Positions 50,385 to 59,153 of a DNA stretch of 64,000 nt are shown one piece after another. Source of the DNA: Terrabacter sp. Root85 (GTDB taxonomy: Bacteria > Actinomycetota > Actinomycetes > Actinomycetales > Dermatophilaceae); the NCBI RefSeq assembly GCF_001429185.1, contig NZ_LMIW01000015.1:1-64000 (forward strand), read 5' to 3'. Made by a program: the position numbers and the translations under genes. Under the pieces are notes generated by a model that made no database searches, was not told where the DNA came from, and worked only from the letters and a program-made list of their open reading frames with translations. Position 1 is the first letter of the stretch; each line of letters begins with the position of its first letter.

Positions 50385-51677
50385 ATGGCGACGACCGCAC
50401 GCATCCCCGGGGCCACCTCGACCCCCGGCCACTCCACGACCGGGGGCACGCTCACCGTCGCACAGGGGGCTGCCCTGTCGGTGGGCGCCGTGCTCGGCAC
50501 CGGCGTCATCACGCTGCCCGCCCTCGCCGCCGAGGTCGCCGGCCCCGCCTCGCTGCTCGCGTGGGCGGCGCTCGTGCTCCTCTCGGTGCCGCTCGCGAGC
50601 ACGTTCGCCGCACTGGGCGCCCGGCACCCGGACGGCGGTGGCGTGTCGACGTACGTCCGTCGGGCCTTCGGGGACCGCGCGGCGGGCGCGGTCGGCTGGT
50701 GCTTCTACTTCGCCGTGCCCGTCGGGGCCCCACCCGCCTCGATGATGGCCGGCGGCTACGTCGCCGACGTCGTGGGCGGCGGACGCACGACGACCGTCGT
50801 CGTCGCGGCGGCCCTCATCCTCGGCACCGGACTGATGAACCTCGCCGGCCTGCGCTTCTCGGGCCGCGTGCAGCTCGGCCTGGCGACCGTGCTCGCCCTG
50901 CTCATGACCGCGACGATGGCCGTCGCCCTGCCGCACGGGAGCACGGCGTCGCTGACCCCCTTCGCCCCGAACGGGTGGGCCGCCGTCGCCACCGCGGCTG
51001 CCGTGCTCGTCTGGGGCTTCGCGGGGTGGGAGGCCGTCGCCTCGCTCGCCGGGGACTACCGCGACCCGCGCCGCGACGTGCCGCGCGCGACGGGGATCGC
51101 CGTCGCGGTCGTCGGGGTGCTCTACCTCGGGCTCGCGACGACGAGCGTCCTCGTGCTGGGACCGGCGACGGGCCACAGCCAGGCGCCGCTCTCGGACCTC
51201 ATGGCCATCGCCCTCGGCGAGCAGGCCCGCGTCGTGACCGCCGTCGTGGCGGTGCTGCTGACGGTCGGGGCGATGAACGCCTACTACGCCGGCGGCTCGC
51301 GGCTGGGCGCGGCGCTGGCCCGCGACGGGGCGCTGCCGCGATGGGTGGCGCGGGGCGGCGAGGCCGGACAGGTCCCACGCCGCAGCATCGCCCTCGTCAC
51401 GGCCGGCTCGATGCTCTCGCTCGTCCTCGCGGTCGCGCTCGACCTCGGCCTCACCCCGCTCATGCTGCTCGCGACGGGCTGCTTCACGCTCGTCTACGTG
51501 CTCGGCACGGCCTCCGCCCTGCGCCTGCTGCCCCGCGGCACCCGCGGCTGGTGGACCGCGCTCGTCGCGCACGTGTCCGTCGTCGTCTTGCTCGTCGTCA
51601 ACGGCGTCCATGCGTTGTGGGCCCTCGGGCTCGTCGTCCTCTCCCTCTCCTACCAGTCCCGGTCGCGCCGCCGGTAG
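50385..51677 (+). CDS. APC family amino-acid permease
   Basis: 430 residues, 12 predicted helices. [28 protein letters not shown] is the helix-1 unwound Gly-rich binding segment of APC permeases (YjeH-like); [24 protein letters not shown] in helix 6 is also typical. Transports an amino acid or amine, probably the compound sensed by the divergent MocR regulator. ATG 50385; GGAG a few nt upstream. Confidence 0.87.
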   Translation: MATTARIPGATSTPGHSTTGGTLTVAQGAALSVGAVLGTGVITLPALAAEVAGPASLLAWAALVLLSVPLASTFAALGARHPDGGGVSTYVRRAFGDRAAGAVGWCFYFAVPVGAPPASMMAGGYVADVVGGGRTTTVVVAAALILGTGLMNLAGLRFSGRVQLGLATVLALLMTATMAVALPHGSTASLTPFAPNGWAAVATAAAVLVWGFAGWEAVASLAGDYRDPRRDVPRATGIAVAVVGVLYLGLATTSVLVLGPATGHSQAPLSDLMAIALGEQARVVTAVVAVLLTVGAMNAYYAGGSRLGAALARDGALPRWVARGGEAGQVPRRSIALVTAGSMLSLVLAVALDLGLTPLMLLATGCFTLVYVLGTASALRLLPRGTRGWWTALVAHVSVVVLLVVNGVHALWALGLVVLSLSYQSRSRRR

Positions 51678-51712
51678 GGCGCTCCCAGCGCCGACCCCTA
51701 GACTTCGCCGCC

Positions 51713-53665
51713 GTGATCACACAGCGCGCGGAGCGCACACCCCTGATGCGGTGGTTCCTCGACGCCGAGGAGGCCGACCCGGGCGGCTACTACGAGCGCG
51801 AGCGCGAGGCGACCGAGCAGCAGCACGTGCAGCCGTGGTGGCGCGTCATGTGCCTGACGGGTGTCGACTACTTCTCGACGCTGGGCTACCAGCCCGGCAT
51901 CGCGGCCCTCGCGGCCGGCGCGCTGTCGCCCGTCGCGACGCTCGTCCTCGTGCTCATCACGCTCTTCGGTGCCCTCCCGATGTACCGCCGCGTCGCGGCC
52001 GAGAGCCCGCACGGCGACGGCAGTCTCTCGATGCTCGAGCGGCTGCTGTCCTACTGGCCGAGCAAGATCCTCGTGCTGTGCCTCATCGGCTTCGTCGCGA
52101 CCGGCTTCATCATCACGATCACCCTGTCGGCGGCGGACGCGAGCGCCCACCTCATCGAGAACCCGTACCTCAAGAGCACCCTGACCGGCCACCAGGTCGG
52201 TGTGACGCTGACGCTGCTCGTCTTCCTCGCCGGCATCTTCCTCAAGGGCTTCAAGGAGGCCATCGGGATCGCCGTCGTCCTCGTCGTGGCCTACCTCGGC
52301 CTCAGCTTCGTCGTGCTCGTGCGCGGCGTCGTCGAGATCGGCGACCACCCGACGGCGTTCAGCGACTGGATCACGGCGATGACCTCGGCCCACTCGGCCC
52401 CGTTCGGGATCATCGGCGCGTCCCTGCTCGTCTTCCCGGCCCTGGCGCTCGGGCTCTCCGGCTTCGAGACGGGCGTCGTCGTCATGCCCCTCGTCAAGGG
52501 CGACCCGACCGACACGCCGGAGAAGCCGGAGGGCCGCATCCGCAACGCGCGCAAGCTGCTGACGACCGCCGCGCTCATCATGAGCGTCCTGCTCATCGGC
52601 TCCTCGCTCGTCACGACCCTGCTCATCCCGGCCGAGGCGTTCCAGCCGGGAGGGCCCGCCAACGGCCGCGCCCTGGCCTATCTCGCCCACGACCTGCTCG
52701 GTGAGGGCTTCGGCACGATCTACGACATCTCGACGATCGGCATCCTGTGGTTCGCCGGCGCCTCAGCCATGGCGGGCCTGCTCAACATCGTCCCGCGCTA
52801 CCTGCCGCGCTACGGCATGGCGCCGGACTGGGCCCGCTCGACGCGGCCGCTCGTGCTCGTCCTGTCGTTCATCGCCGCCGTCGTGACGCTGGCCTTCGGG
52901 GCCAACGTCGACGAGCAGGCGGGGGCGTATGCCACCGGCGTGCTCGCGCTCATGACGTCCGCCGCGATCGCCGTGTTCCTCACCGAGCTACGGCGCGGCC
53001 ACCGCGCGGCAGCCGCCTTCTTCGCCGTCGTCAGCGCGATCTTCGTCTACACGATCACGATCACGATCGAGCAGCGCCCCGAGGGTCTCGTCATCGCCCT
53101 GATCTTCATCGCCCTCATCGTCGTCATCAGCGTCTGGTCGCGCATCGTGCGCTCGACCGAGCTGCGCGTGCAGCGGGTCGTCTACGACGACAGCGCGCGG
53201 GCGATCCTCGACGACGCCGCGCTCGGCCCCCAGCCGCTGCGTTTCATCGCCAACAAGATCAACGCCGGGGACCGCGACGAGTACCGCGCGAAGTCCCTCG
53301 ACGTCCGCATGCACAACCACCTCAACGCCCGGCAGGGCGCGATCTTCCTCGAGGTGGAGATCAGCGACGCGAGCGACTTCGCGACGACCGTGCACGTCGG
53401 GTCCGCCGTCGTCGGCGGCCACTACATCCTGCGCGCGACCGGCCCGTCGGTGCCCAACGTCCTCGCTGCGGTCCTGCTCGACGTCCGCGACCGCGTCAGC
53501 AAGCCGCCCCACATCTACTTCGAGTGGAGCGAGAAGGCGCCGGGGCAGAACGTGCTGCGCTTCCTGCTCGCCGGCGAGGGCGACATCCCGCCCCTGACGC
53601 ACGAGATCATCCGGCGGGCCGAGCCCGACGCCGACCGTCGTCCGCAGGTGCACGTCGGCGGCTGA
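51713..53665 (+). CDS. APC superfamily amino-acid transporter with long cytoplasmic C-terminus
   Basis: 650 residues, about 12 helices (residues 45-500) followed by about 150 soluble residues ([24 protein letters not shown]... to the end). [22 protein letters not shown] and [16 protein letters not shown] mark an actinobacterial APC group of about 650 residues. Substrate unknown; the soluble tail may be regulatory. GTG 51713 is used; a TAGACT box 8 nt upstream and no Shine-Dalgarno suggest leaderless translation. Confidence 0.83.
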   Translation: MITQRAERTPLMRWFLDAEEADPGGYYEREREATEQQHVQPWWRVMCLTGVDYFSTLGYQPGIAALAAGALSPVATLVLVLITLFGALPMYRRVAAESPHGDGSLSMLERLLSYWPSKILVLCLIGFVATGFIITITLSAADASAHLIENPYLKSTLTGHQVGVTLTLLVFLAGIFLKGFKEAIGIAVVLVVAYLGLSFVVLVRGVVEIGDHPTAFSDWITAMTSAHSAPFGIIGASLLVFPALALGLSGFETGVVVMPLVKGDPTDTPEKPEGRIRNARKLLTTAALIMSVLLIGSSLVTTLLIPAEAFQPGGPANGRALAYLAHDLLGEGFGTIYDISTIGILWFAGASAMAGLLNIVPRYLPRYGMAPDWARSTRPLVLVLSFIAAVVTLAFGANVDEQAGAYATGVLALMTSAAIAVFLTELRRGHRAAAAFFAVVSAIFVYTITITIEQRPEGLVIALIFIALIVVISVWSRIVRSTELRVQRVVYDDSARAILDDAALGPQPLRFIANKINAGDRDEYRAKSLDVRMHNHLNARQGAIFLEVEISDASDFATTVHVGSAVVGGHYILRATGPSVPNVLAAVLLDVRDRVSKPPHIYFEWSEKAPGQNVLRFLLAGEGDIPPLTHEIIRRAEPDADRRPQVHVGG

Positions 53666-53683
53666 GCCGGCCGGACGGCATAC

Positions 53684-54217
53684 TCAGGCGCGGTTGGCCC
53701 AGCGCTCCGGGGTGGTGCGGTAGACGCGCGACTCGTCCGCGTACCACTTCTCCATGACCCCGAGGTCGTCGAGGCCGAGGCGGCGGCACACGGCCTGCGA
53801 GGGCCCGTTCGTCGTGTGGGTCAGGGCATAGACCTCGGGCAAGCCGCCGTCGAAACCGTGTTGGATCACCGCAGTCGCCGCCTCCGTCGCGTAGCCGTGG
53901 CCCCACGAGTCGGGGTGCAGGTGCCAGCCCACCTCGACCTCGCCGTCGTCGGCGTCCGGCAGGGTCAGCAGGATGACGGAGCCGGCGACGACCCCGGTCT
54001 CACGGACCTCGACGGCCCAGAAGCCGAGCGGCGGCGCCTCGCTGCGCTCGAGGTAGCGGTCGATGCGGGCGTGCGCCTCGTCGAGGTCCTTCATGAGGAC
54101 CGGCTCGCCGTCGCCGAGCCACTTCACGACCTCGATGCGGCTCTGGATGTCGAGCAGCCGCTCGGCCTCGTCGTGCGACCAGGGACGGATGGTGAGGCGG
54201 GCGGTCTCGAGGTGCAT
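53684..54217 (-). CDS. GNAT family N-acetyltransferase (RimJ/RimL-like)
   Basis: 177 residues. ETARLTIRPWSHDEAERL at the N-terminus, then VGWHLHPDSWGHGYATEAATAVIQHGF (acetyl-CoA binding motif A, normally Q/R-x-x-G-x-G/A) and TNGPSQAVCRRLGL (motif B). Acetylates an amine on a small molecule or protein N-terminus. ATG 54217 directly precedes the domain. Its promoter region holds the palindromic repeats. Confidence 0.88.
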   Translation of the reverse strand: MHLETARLTIRPWSHDEAERLLDIQSRIEVVKWLGDGEPVLMKDLDEAHARIDRYLERSEAPPLGFWAVEVRETGVVAGSVILLTLPDADDGEVEVGWHLHPDSWGHGYATEAATAVIQHGFDGGLPEVYALTHTTNGPSQAVCRRLGLDDLGVMEKWYADESRVYRTTPERWANRA

Positions 54218-54302
54218 GGGCGACACGCTCGCACCTACCCGCCCCGCCCGTCCACGCCATTCCCCCGCCCGGTCCGAGTCGACGCTTCCACGGCCTCCGT
54301 GG

Positions 54303-54437
54303 GTGCCCCCTGTGCATTGGGTCATCCCGTGACTCAGCCGAGTCAGGCAACGGGATGAGTCACCTGGCGACCCAACGCACAGGGCACGCGCCTCCCCGCC
54401 GCCCGGGGTGAGTCACCGGGCGACTCAACGCACAGCC
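54303..54437. repeat. three copies of a palindromic intergenic repeat (one inverted), nested hairpins
   Basis: Core GTGAGTCACC-GGCGAC-CAACGCACAG occurs at about 54352-54386 and 54405-54435 in direct orientation and at about 54303-54338 inverted. The first two can pair into a long imperfect hairpin; inside it CATCCCGT/ACGGGATG and TGACTC-AGCC-GAGTCA form nested perfect stems. The 347 bp between GNAT and the XRE-Rel gene hold these repeats and no other gene. Confidence 0.85.
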
Positions 54438-54564
54438 TCCGCGACGGCACCCGGGCCCTCTGCCCTCATGGCTGTCGTCCACACCCCCCGGGCCCGCCGA
54501 CCGCTCGTCCACCGGCCCGATTCCGGCGCCGACGGCGCGGGCCTGGGAGAGGGACCGTGGACCG

Positions 54565-56073
54565 ATGACCGTCCCCCTCGGCCACGGCCCCGATGCGTTC
54601 GGCAACGCGCTGCGGCACGTGCGCCGGACCTACCTGCTGAGTCAGCGCGCCCTCGCGGAGCGGCTCGACGTCCCGCACAGCCGCATCTCCCGGCTCGAGA
54701 GCGGCCACCACAGCATCACGCTCGAGTCCGCGATCTCGCTCTACCGCGCACTCGGCTTCGGCGTCGGCCTGACTCACCTGTTCCCGTGTCCGCAGAGTGA
54801 CGACGTGAGGCCGCGATGCCACGACTGGGAGGACGACGGCGCGGTCGGGCTCGTCGACGCGGCCAGGCGCGCGTTCCCGGCACATGGGGCCGTGTGGACG
54901 CAGGCGCCGACGTGGTGGGGTGTGCGGCACGGGTGGGGCGCCTCGGAGCGCGAGGACCTCTGGTGGTTCCACGACTACCGGTCGCCGCCGGTCCTGCGAG
55001 CACGGCAGGATGGCGGCATGTCCGACAGCGATGGAGCAGGCGCGACCGACGGGGCGAGCACCCCGCCCACCGAGCCCGTCGAGCCCCCCGAGACCAGCGA
55101 GGTGGCGCAGGCGTACGCCGCGGTCCGCCCCGAGGTCGAGGCCGCGACGGCGCTCTTCGTCGAGATGGTCACCGGCCTCCTCGACGAGGCGGGCATCAAC
55201 TACCTCAGCGTGAGCGGCCGCACGAAGTCCGTGGCGTCCTTCGCCGCCAAGGCCGAGCGACGCCGTGACGGCGAGCTGCTCTTCCCCGACCCGCTCGCCG
55301 ACATCACCGACCAGATCGGCGTGCGCGTCATCACCTACGTCCACGACGACGTCGCCGCCGTGGCCGAGCTGCTGGCCGAGGAGCTCGCCGTCCTCGACGA
55401 CCGCGACATGGGCCTCGAGACCGCACGATCGGGACGCTTCGGCTACGCGAGCCGGCACCTGCTCGTGGCCGTCGACGCGAGCCGCACCGTCCCGACGGCC
55501 TACGAGGCGCTCCGCCGACGCAGCGCGTCCGTGCAGATCCGGACGGTGCTCCAGCACGCGTGGGCCGAGTTCGAGCACGACATCCGCTACAAGGGCACCG
55601 TCCCCGAGGAGCACGCGCACGACCTCGACCGCCGCTTCACCCTGGCCGCCGGGCTCATCGAGCTCGCCGACCGCGAGTTCTCGGCCATCCGCGACCGGCT
55701 CCAGATGGCCCTGCCGGCGAGTCCGCCCGACGCGGTCGCGCAGGACTCCCGCATCAGCACGCAGGACCTCGCGAAGTTCCTCGCCGCGAAGTACGCCGAC
55801 GCCGGCTGGTCGCGCACCGACCACTACACGTGGGTGTCGGGCCTGCTGCTCGAGCTCGGCATCACGTCGGTCGACGCCCTTGCCGAGGTCATCGCCCCCG
55901 TCGACGGCACCGCCCTCATCGAGCGGATGGGCTACAAGTACCCGCCCGGCGCGGTGCGCCGACTCGACGACGCGCTGCTCGCGACCTTCGGCACGCGCTA
56001 CCTCGACCTCGAGGGCAACGCCCACCGCCGGGCCTCGCTCGAGGGCCGCCTCGAGCGTCTCGGGGGGAGCTGA
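54565..56073 (+). CDS. XRE helix-turn-helix plus RelA/SpoT synthetase domain, one continuous ORF
   Basis: 502 residues without a stop. Residues 10-68 form an XRE HTH (RRTYLLSQRALAERLDVPHSRISRLESG). A Trp-rich region (70-150) with less biased codons follows. From about 175 it is a (p)ppGpp synthetase-like domain: GRTKSVASFAAKAERR, ITDQIGVRV, FGYASRHLLV and VQIRTVLQHAWAEFEHDIRYK, plus a 130-residue helical C-terminus. The catalytic Glu usual two residues before the Gln of this last motif is Ser here. ATG 55018 (MSDSDG) behind an AGGA would yield the Rel part alone (351 residues), matching relatives, so it may be an ordinary synthetase gene joined to an XRE gene by stop loss. Confidence 0.75.
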   Translation: MTVPLGHGPDAFGNALRHVRRTYLLSQRALAERLDVPHSRISRLESGHHSITLESAISLYRALGFGVGLTHLFPCPQSDDVRPRCHDWEDDGAVGLVDAARRAFPAHGAVWTQAPTWWGVRHGWGASEREDLWWFHDYRSPPVLRARQDGGMSDSDGAGATDGASTPPTEPVEPPETSEVAQAYAAVRPEVEAATALFVEMVTGLLDEAGINYLSVSGRTKSVASFAAKAERRRDGELLFPDPLADITDQIGVRVITYVHDDVAAVAELLAEELAVLDDRDMGLETARSGRFGYASRHLLVAVDASRTVPTAYEALRRRSASVQIRTVLQHAWAEFEHDIRYKGTVPEEHAHDLDRRFTLAAGLIELADREFSAIRDRLQMALPASPPDAVAQDSRISTQDLAKFLAAKYADAGWSRTDHYTWVSGLLLELGITSVDALAEVIAPVDGTALIERMGYKYPPGAVRRLDDALLATFGTRYLDLEGNAHRRASLEGRLERLGGS

Positions 56074-56103
56074 CCGAACCGGCCCGAGATTCTCGGGACC
56101 GCG

Positions 56104-56130
56104 TGTCGATTCCCATCCGGCGAGTTCGTC
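56104..56130 (+). promoter_or_regulatory. ECF42-type promoter candidate
   Basis: TGTCGA at 56104-56109, 17-bp spacer, CGTC at 56127-56130, upstream of the DGPF-ECF gene pair. From memory ECF42 promoters have TGTCGA at -35 and a CG-rich -10; I am less sure of the -10. Confidence 0.5.
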
Positions 56131-56201
56131 AGGATGATGTGGCGAGAGTCGCCACCCGCGCAGATCTCACGGCTGCGCGCCTGTTCGAGAAGGAGCCGGC
56201 C

Positions 56202-56630
56202 ATGGCCGACACATACGTCTACCTGATCCACGAGGGCGACTGGGACTCCGACGCCTACCTCGGTGGCGAGCCCACGACCGACGCCGGCCCCGCCGGCAAG
56301 GACCCCAGCGCCGCTGCGGCGTCCGACATGGACGCGTCGTTCCCCGAGCACAAGGCCTTCCAGCAGGCCGTCGCCGACCTCGGGGCCCGCATCATGGGTG
56401 GCGCCGCCCTGCAGAACTCCCGCTACGGCGGCACGGTGACTCCCGGCTCCGGAAACCGCGCCGTCGAGGACGCGGTCTACACCGACGGGCCCTTCACGGA
56501 CACCTCGGAGGTCATCACGGGCTTCTACCTCGTCGAGACCGACGACGAGGACACGGCCCGCCGGATCGCCGCCCTCGTGCCGACCACCAGTCGGATCGAG
56601 TGGCGCAAGGTCTTCCCGACGGGGATGTGA
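56202..56630 (+). CDS. YCII/DGPF domain protein
   Basis: A 142-residue YCII-related protein with the DGPFTDTSEVITGFYLVE signature and a C-terminal IEWRKVFPTGM, typical of DGPF proteins that precede ECF42 sigma genes. ATG 56202 has AAGGAG 7 nt upstream. The stop is directly followed by the sigma GTG, so they are co-translated. Residues 1-20 and 40-60 differ from short YCII enzymes and may bind the sigma factor; no anti-sigma activity has been shown for DGPF proteins. Confidence 0.85.
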   Translation: MADTYVYLIHEGDWDSDAYLGGEPTTDAGPAGKDPSAAAASDMDASFPEHKAFQQAVADLGARIMGGAALQNSRYGGTVTPGSGNRAVEDAVYTDGPFTDTSEVITGFYLVETDDEDTARRIAALVPTTSRIEWRKVFPTGM

Positions 56631-57884
56631 GTGCCGCTCGGGACGGGTGAGTTCGAGGAGGCGTGGCCGCGCATCGTGCGCGCCCTCGCCTCCTTCACCG
56701 GGAGCCTCGACGACGCCGAGGAGTATGCCGCCGAGGCCGTCGCACGAGCCGCCGCGCACGAGCGCGCCGGCGGGGCGCCGATCGAGTCGTATGCCGCGTG
56801 GTGCACCTCGGTGGCCCGGCGCGCCTGGCTCGACGACGCTCGACGGCGGACGACGCTGCGCCGGCTCGCCCCCGAGCTCGCCCGTCCCGAGGCGGACCAC
56901 GCCGCCATGGATGCCGACGACCTGTCCCTGCACGGACGCGAGGGGCTCGACGACCGCCTCGCCCTGCTCTTCGTCGCGTGCGACGAGGCCATCTCGCCCG
57001 CGTCCCGCATGGTCCTGGCCCTGCGCGTCGTGTGCGGCCTGACGATCCCGGAGATCGCGGGCCACCTCGGCGTGCAGGACACCGCGGCCGCAGCCCGGCT
57101 CACGCGCGCCAAGCGGGCCCTCGCCGAAGCCCGGGGCACCTTCCACGTGCCGGACGCCACCGAGCGCGGTCGGCGGCTCCCTGTCGTCATCGCCTGCGTC
57201 TCAGGCATGTTCACGGTCGCGCACCGGACGGTCCTCGACCCTGCCGATGCCTTGGCCGACACCGGGCGCCAGGCGCTGTCCATCGCCGACGCCCTCGTCG
57301 CGGCCTACCCCGACGACACCGAGGTGCGCGGGCTGCGAGCCGTCATCCGGCTCGGCCTGGCCCGTCGGCCCGGCCGCGTCGACGACACCGGGACAGGGCT
57401 CGCGCTCGACGAGGTCGACCGCAGCCGGTGGGACGGCGCCCTGCTCCGGGCCGGGCTCGCCGACGCGACGGTCGCCGCGGCAGGAGACGGTCGCTTCGCC
57501 ATCGAGGCGGCGATCGCCGGACTGCACTCGAGCGCGCCGTCGTTCGAGCGCACCGACTGGAGGCGCATCGTCCAGCTCTACGGCGCGCTCGAGCACCGGT
57601 GGCCCTCCCCTTCCGTCCGGGTCGCTCGACTCGTCGCCACGGCCCAGGGCATCCTCGCCGCCGACCCCGGTGGGTCCGTCGCCGAGGTGGAGGCCGAGCT
57701 GGCCGCGATCGAGGCCGGCTCACCGGCCTACGCCAGCCGCGACGCGAGCCTCGCCCTCGCCGACCTCGAGTGGCGCACGGGGCGACGCGAGCACGCGGCG
57801 CAGCGCTACCGCGACCTCGCCGAGGTCATGCCGGCGGAGCCGCTCCGTCGCTTCTGCCTCCGGCGGGCCGTCACTCCCCGGTGA
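56631..57884 (+). CDS. ECF sigma factor, ECF42-like, with C-terminal extension
   Basis: 417 residues, far longer than a standard ECF (about 180). Sigma-2 about 10-75 (EEYAAEAVARAAAHER... AAWCTSVARRAWLDDARRR), sigma-4 about 105-155 (RVVCGLTIPEIAGHLGVQDTAAAARLTRAKRALAEAR), then a DUF6596-like segment and TPR-like helices to the end (LAAIEAGSPAYASRDASLALADLEWRTG). The ECF42 group has this layout and sits beside DGPF genes, as here. No transmembrane anti-sigma is present, so control is probably by the C-terminus. The TGTCGA promoter suggests autoregulation. GTG directly follows the DGPF stop. Confidence 0.87.
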   Translation: MPLGTGEFEEAWPRIVRALASFTGSLDDAEEYAAEAVARAAAHERAGGAPIESYAAWCTSVARRAWLDDARRRTTLRRLAPELARPEADHAAMDADDLSLHGREGLDDRLALLFVACDEAISPASRMVLALRVVCGLTIPEIAGHLGVQDTAAAARLTRAKRALAEARGTFHVPDATERGRRLPVVIACVSGMFTVAHRTVLDPADALADTGRQALSIADALVAAYPDDTEVRGLRAVIRLGLARRPGRVDDTGTGLALDEVDRSRWDGALLRAGLADATVAAAGDGRFAIEAAIAGLHSSAPSFERTDWRRIVQLYGALEHRWPSPSVRVARLVATAQGILAADPGGSVAEVEAELAAIEAGSPAYASRDASLALADLEWRTGRREHAAQRYRDLAEVMPAEPLRRFCLRRAVTPR

Positions 57885-58413
57885 CGCCGTCGACCGCCTC
57901 GCGGAAGAAGTCCGCGTGGCCGTTGTGGCGGGCGTACTCCTCGATCATGTGCAGCAGGATCCAGCGGAGGCTGAACGTCTGGTTCTCCTTGCGCGACAGC
58001 GTCGCCGAGCGGAACTCGAGCCCACCCGCGGCGAGCGCCGCGTCGATGTCGCGCCGGGCCTGCTCGACCGACTCGTCCATGATCCGGCGCAGCTCCTCGG
58101 GGCTGTCGTCGCGCGCCGACGTCATCTCCCAGTCGCGGTCGGCGTCCCAGTCCGCGCTCGCCCACGGCTCGGGCATCGGACGTCCGTGCAGCACCTCGCC
58201 GAACCAGCTCGCCTCGTTGAGCGCGACGTGCTTGAGCAGGGCCCCGAGCGTCAGGGTGGACGGCGCGAGGGGCTGGGCGAGCTGCTCGGCCGTGAGGCCC
58301 TCGGTCTTCAGACGGAGGGTGTCGCGGTGGTAGTCGAGGAAGGCCACGAGGGTGGTGGCCTCGTCGGCCGCGAGGGGCGGGTCGGTGCGGTCGGTCCGAG
58401 CAGGTGTCGTCAT
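57871..58413 (-). CDS. DinB superfamily protein (DUF664), second copy
   Basis: 180 residues, paralogous to the DinB/DUF664 gene at 29483-30031: LTLGALLKHVALNEASWF, WILLHMIEEYARHNGHADFFREAVDG carry the three metal-site histidines (KHVAL, HMIEEYARH, GHADF). Probably a metal-dependent thiol S-transferase or related detoxification enzyme. The stop overlaps the sigma gene by 14 bp. A TAGCGT box 6 nt from ATG 58413 suggests a leaderless message. Confidence 0.87.
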   Translation of the reverse strand: MTTPARTDRTDPPLAADEATTLVAFLDYHRDTLRLKTEGLTAEQLAQPLAPSTLTLGALLKHVALNEASWFGEVLHGRPMPEPWASADWDADRDWEMTSARDDSPEELRRIMDESVEQARRDIDAALAAGGLEFRSATLSRKENQTFSLRWILLHMIEEYARHNGHADFFREAVDGVTGE

Positions 58414-58483
58414 CCCCCGACGCTAGTGTCCGAGCCTCGAAAACCGCCTGCCCTTTGTCGGCCGCCGGGAGCACACTGGTCCG

Positions 58484-59110
58484 GTGCCGTCATCGAGCCA
58501 GTGGGTCGCGTTCCTCGTCGCGTCGATCCTCTTCATCCAGGTCCCGGGCCCCAGCCTGCTCTTCACCATCGGTCGCGCCCTGACCGTCGGGCGGCGCGAG
58601 GCGCTGCTCTCGGTCGTCGGCAACGCCGTCGGCGTCACGGCGCAGGCCGTCTTCGTCGCCGTCGGCCTCGGCGCGGTCGTCGCCGCGAGCATCACCGCGT
58701 ACACCGTCATCAAGGTCGCGGGCGCCGCCTACGTCATCTACCTCGGCGTCCAGGCCATCCGCCACCGCCACGACGCCCGGGAGGCCATGGAGGCGCACGT
58801 GTCGGCGAAGCGCGGACACGCGCTGCGCATCGGTGCCGTCGTCGGCCTCACCAACCCGAAGACGATCCTCTTCTTCGTCGCCTTCCTCCCGCAGTTCGTC
58901 AACACCGGCGCGGGCCACGTGGGCGTCCAGATGGCCGTGCTCGGCGGGGTCTTCGGTCTCATGGCCATCTGCAGCGACAGCATGTGGGCGCTGCTCGCCG
59001 CGCGGGCCCGGGAGTGGTTCGCCCGCAAGCCCGCCCGGCTCGACACGCTCGGCGCCACCGGCGGGGTCATGATGGTCGGGCTCGGCGCCGCGATGCTCGC
59101 TCGCGAGTAG
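58484..59110 (+). CDS. LysE/RhtB family amino-acid exporter
   Basis: 208 residues, five or six hydrophobic helices. FLVASILFIQVPGPSLLFTIGRALTVGRREALLSVVGNAVG is the LysE-family helix-1 pattern (P-G-P-x-x-x). NPKTILFFVAFLPQFV in helix 4 confirms it. Exports an amino acid or derivative. GTG 58484 is used; no Shine-Dalgarno is clear. Confidence 0.9.
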   Translation: MPSSSQWVAFLVASILFIQVPGPSLLFTIGRALTVGRREALLSVVGNAVGVTAQAVFVAVGLGAVVAASITAYTVIKVAGAAYVIYLGVQAIRHRHDAREAMEAHVSAKRGHALRIGAVVGLTNPKTILFFVAFLPQFVNTGAGHVGVQMAVLGGVFGLMAICSDSMWALLAARAREWFARKPARLDTLGATGGVMMVGLGAAMLARE

Positions 59111-59153
59111 TCGCGCATCCCGAGCGCACCCGATCCGGATCTGTTTGACTGAC

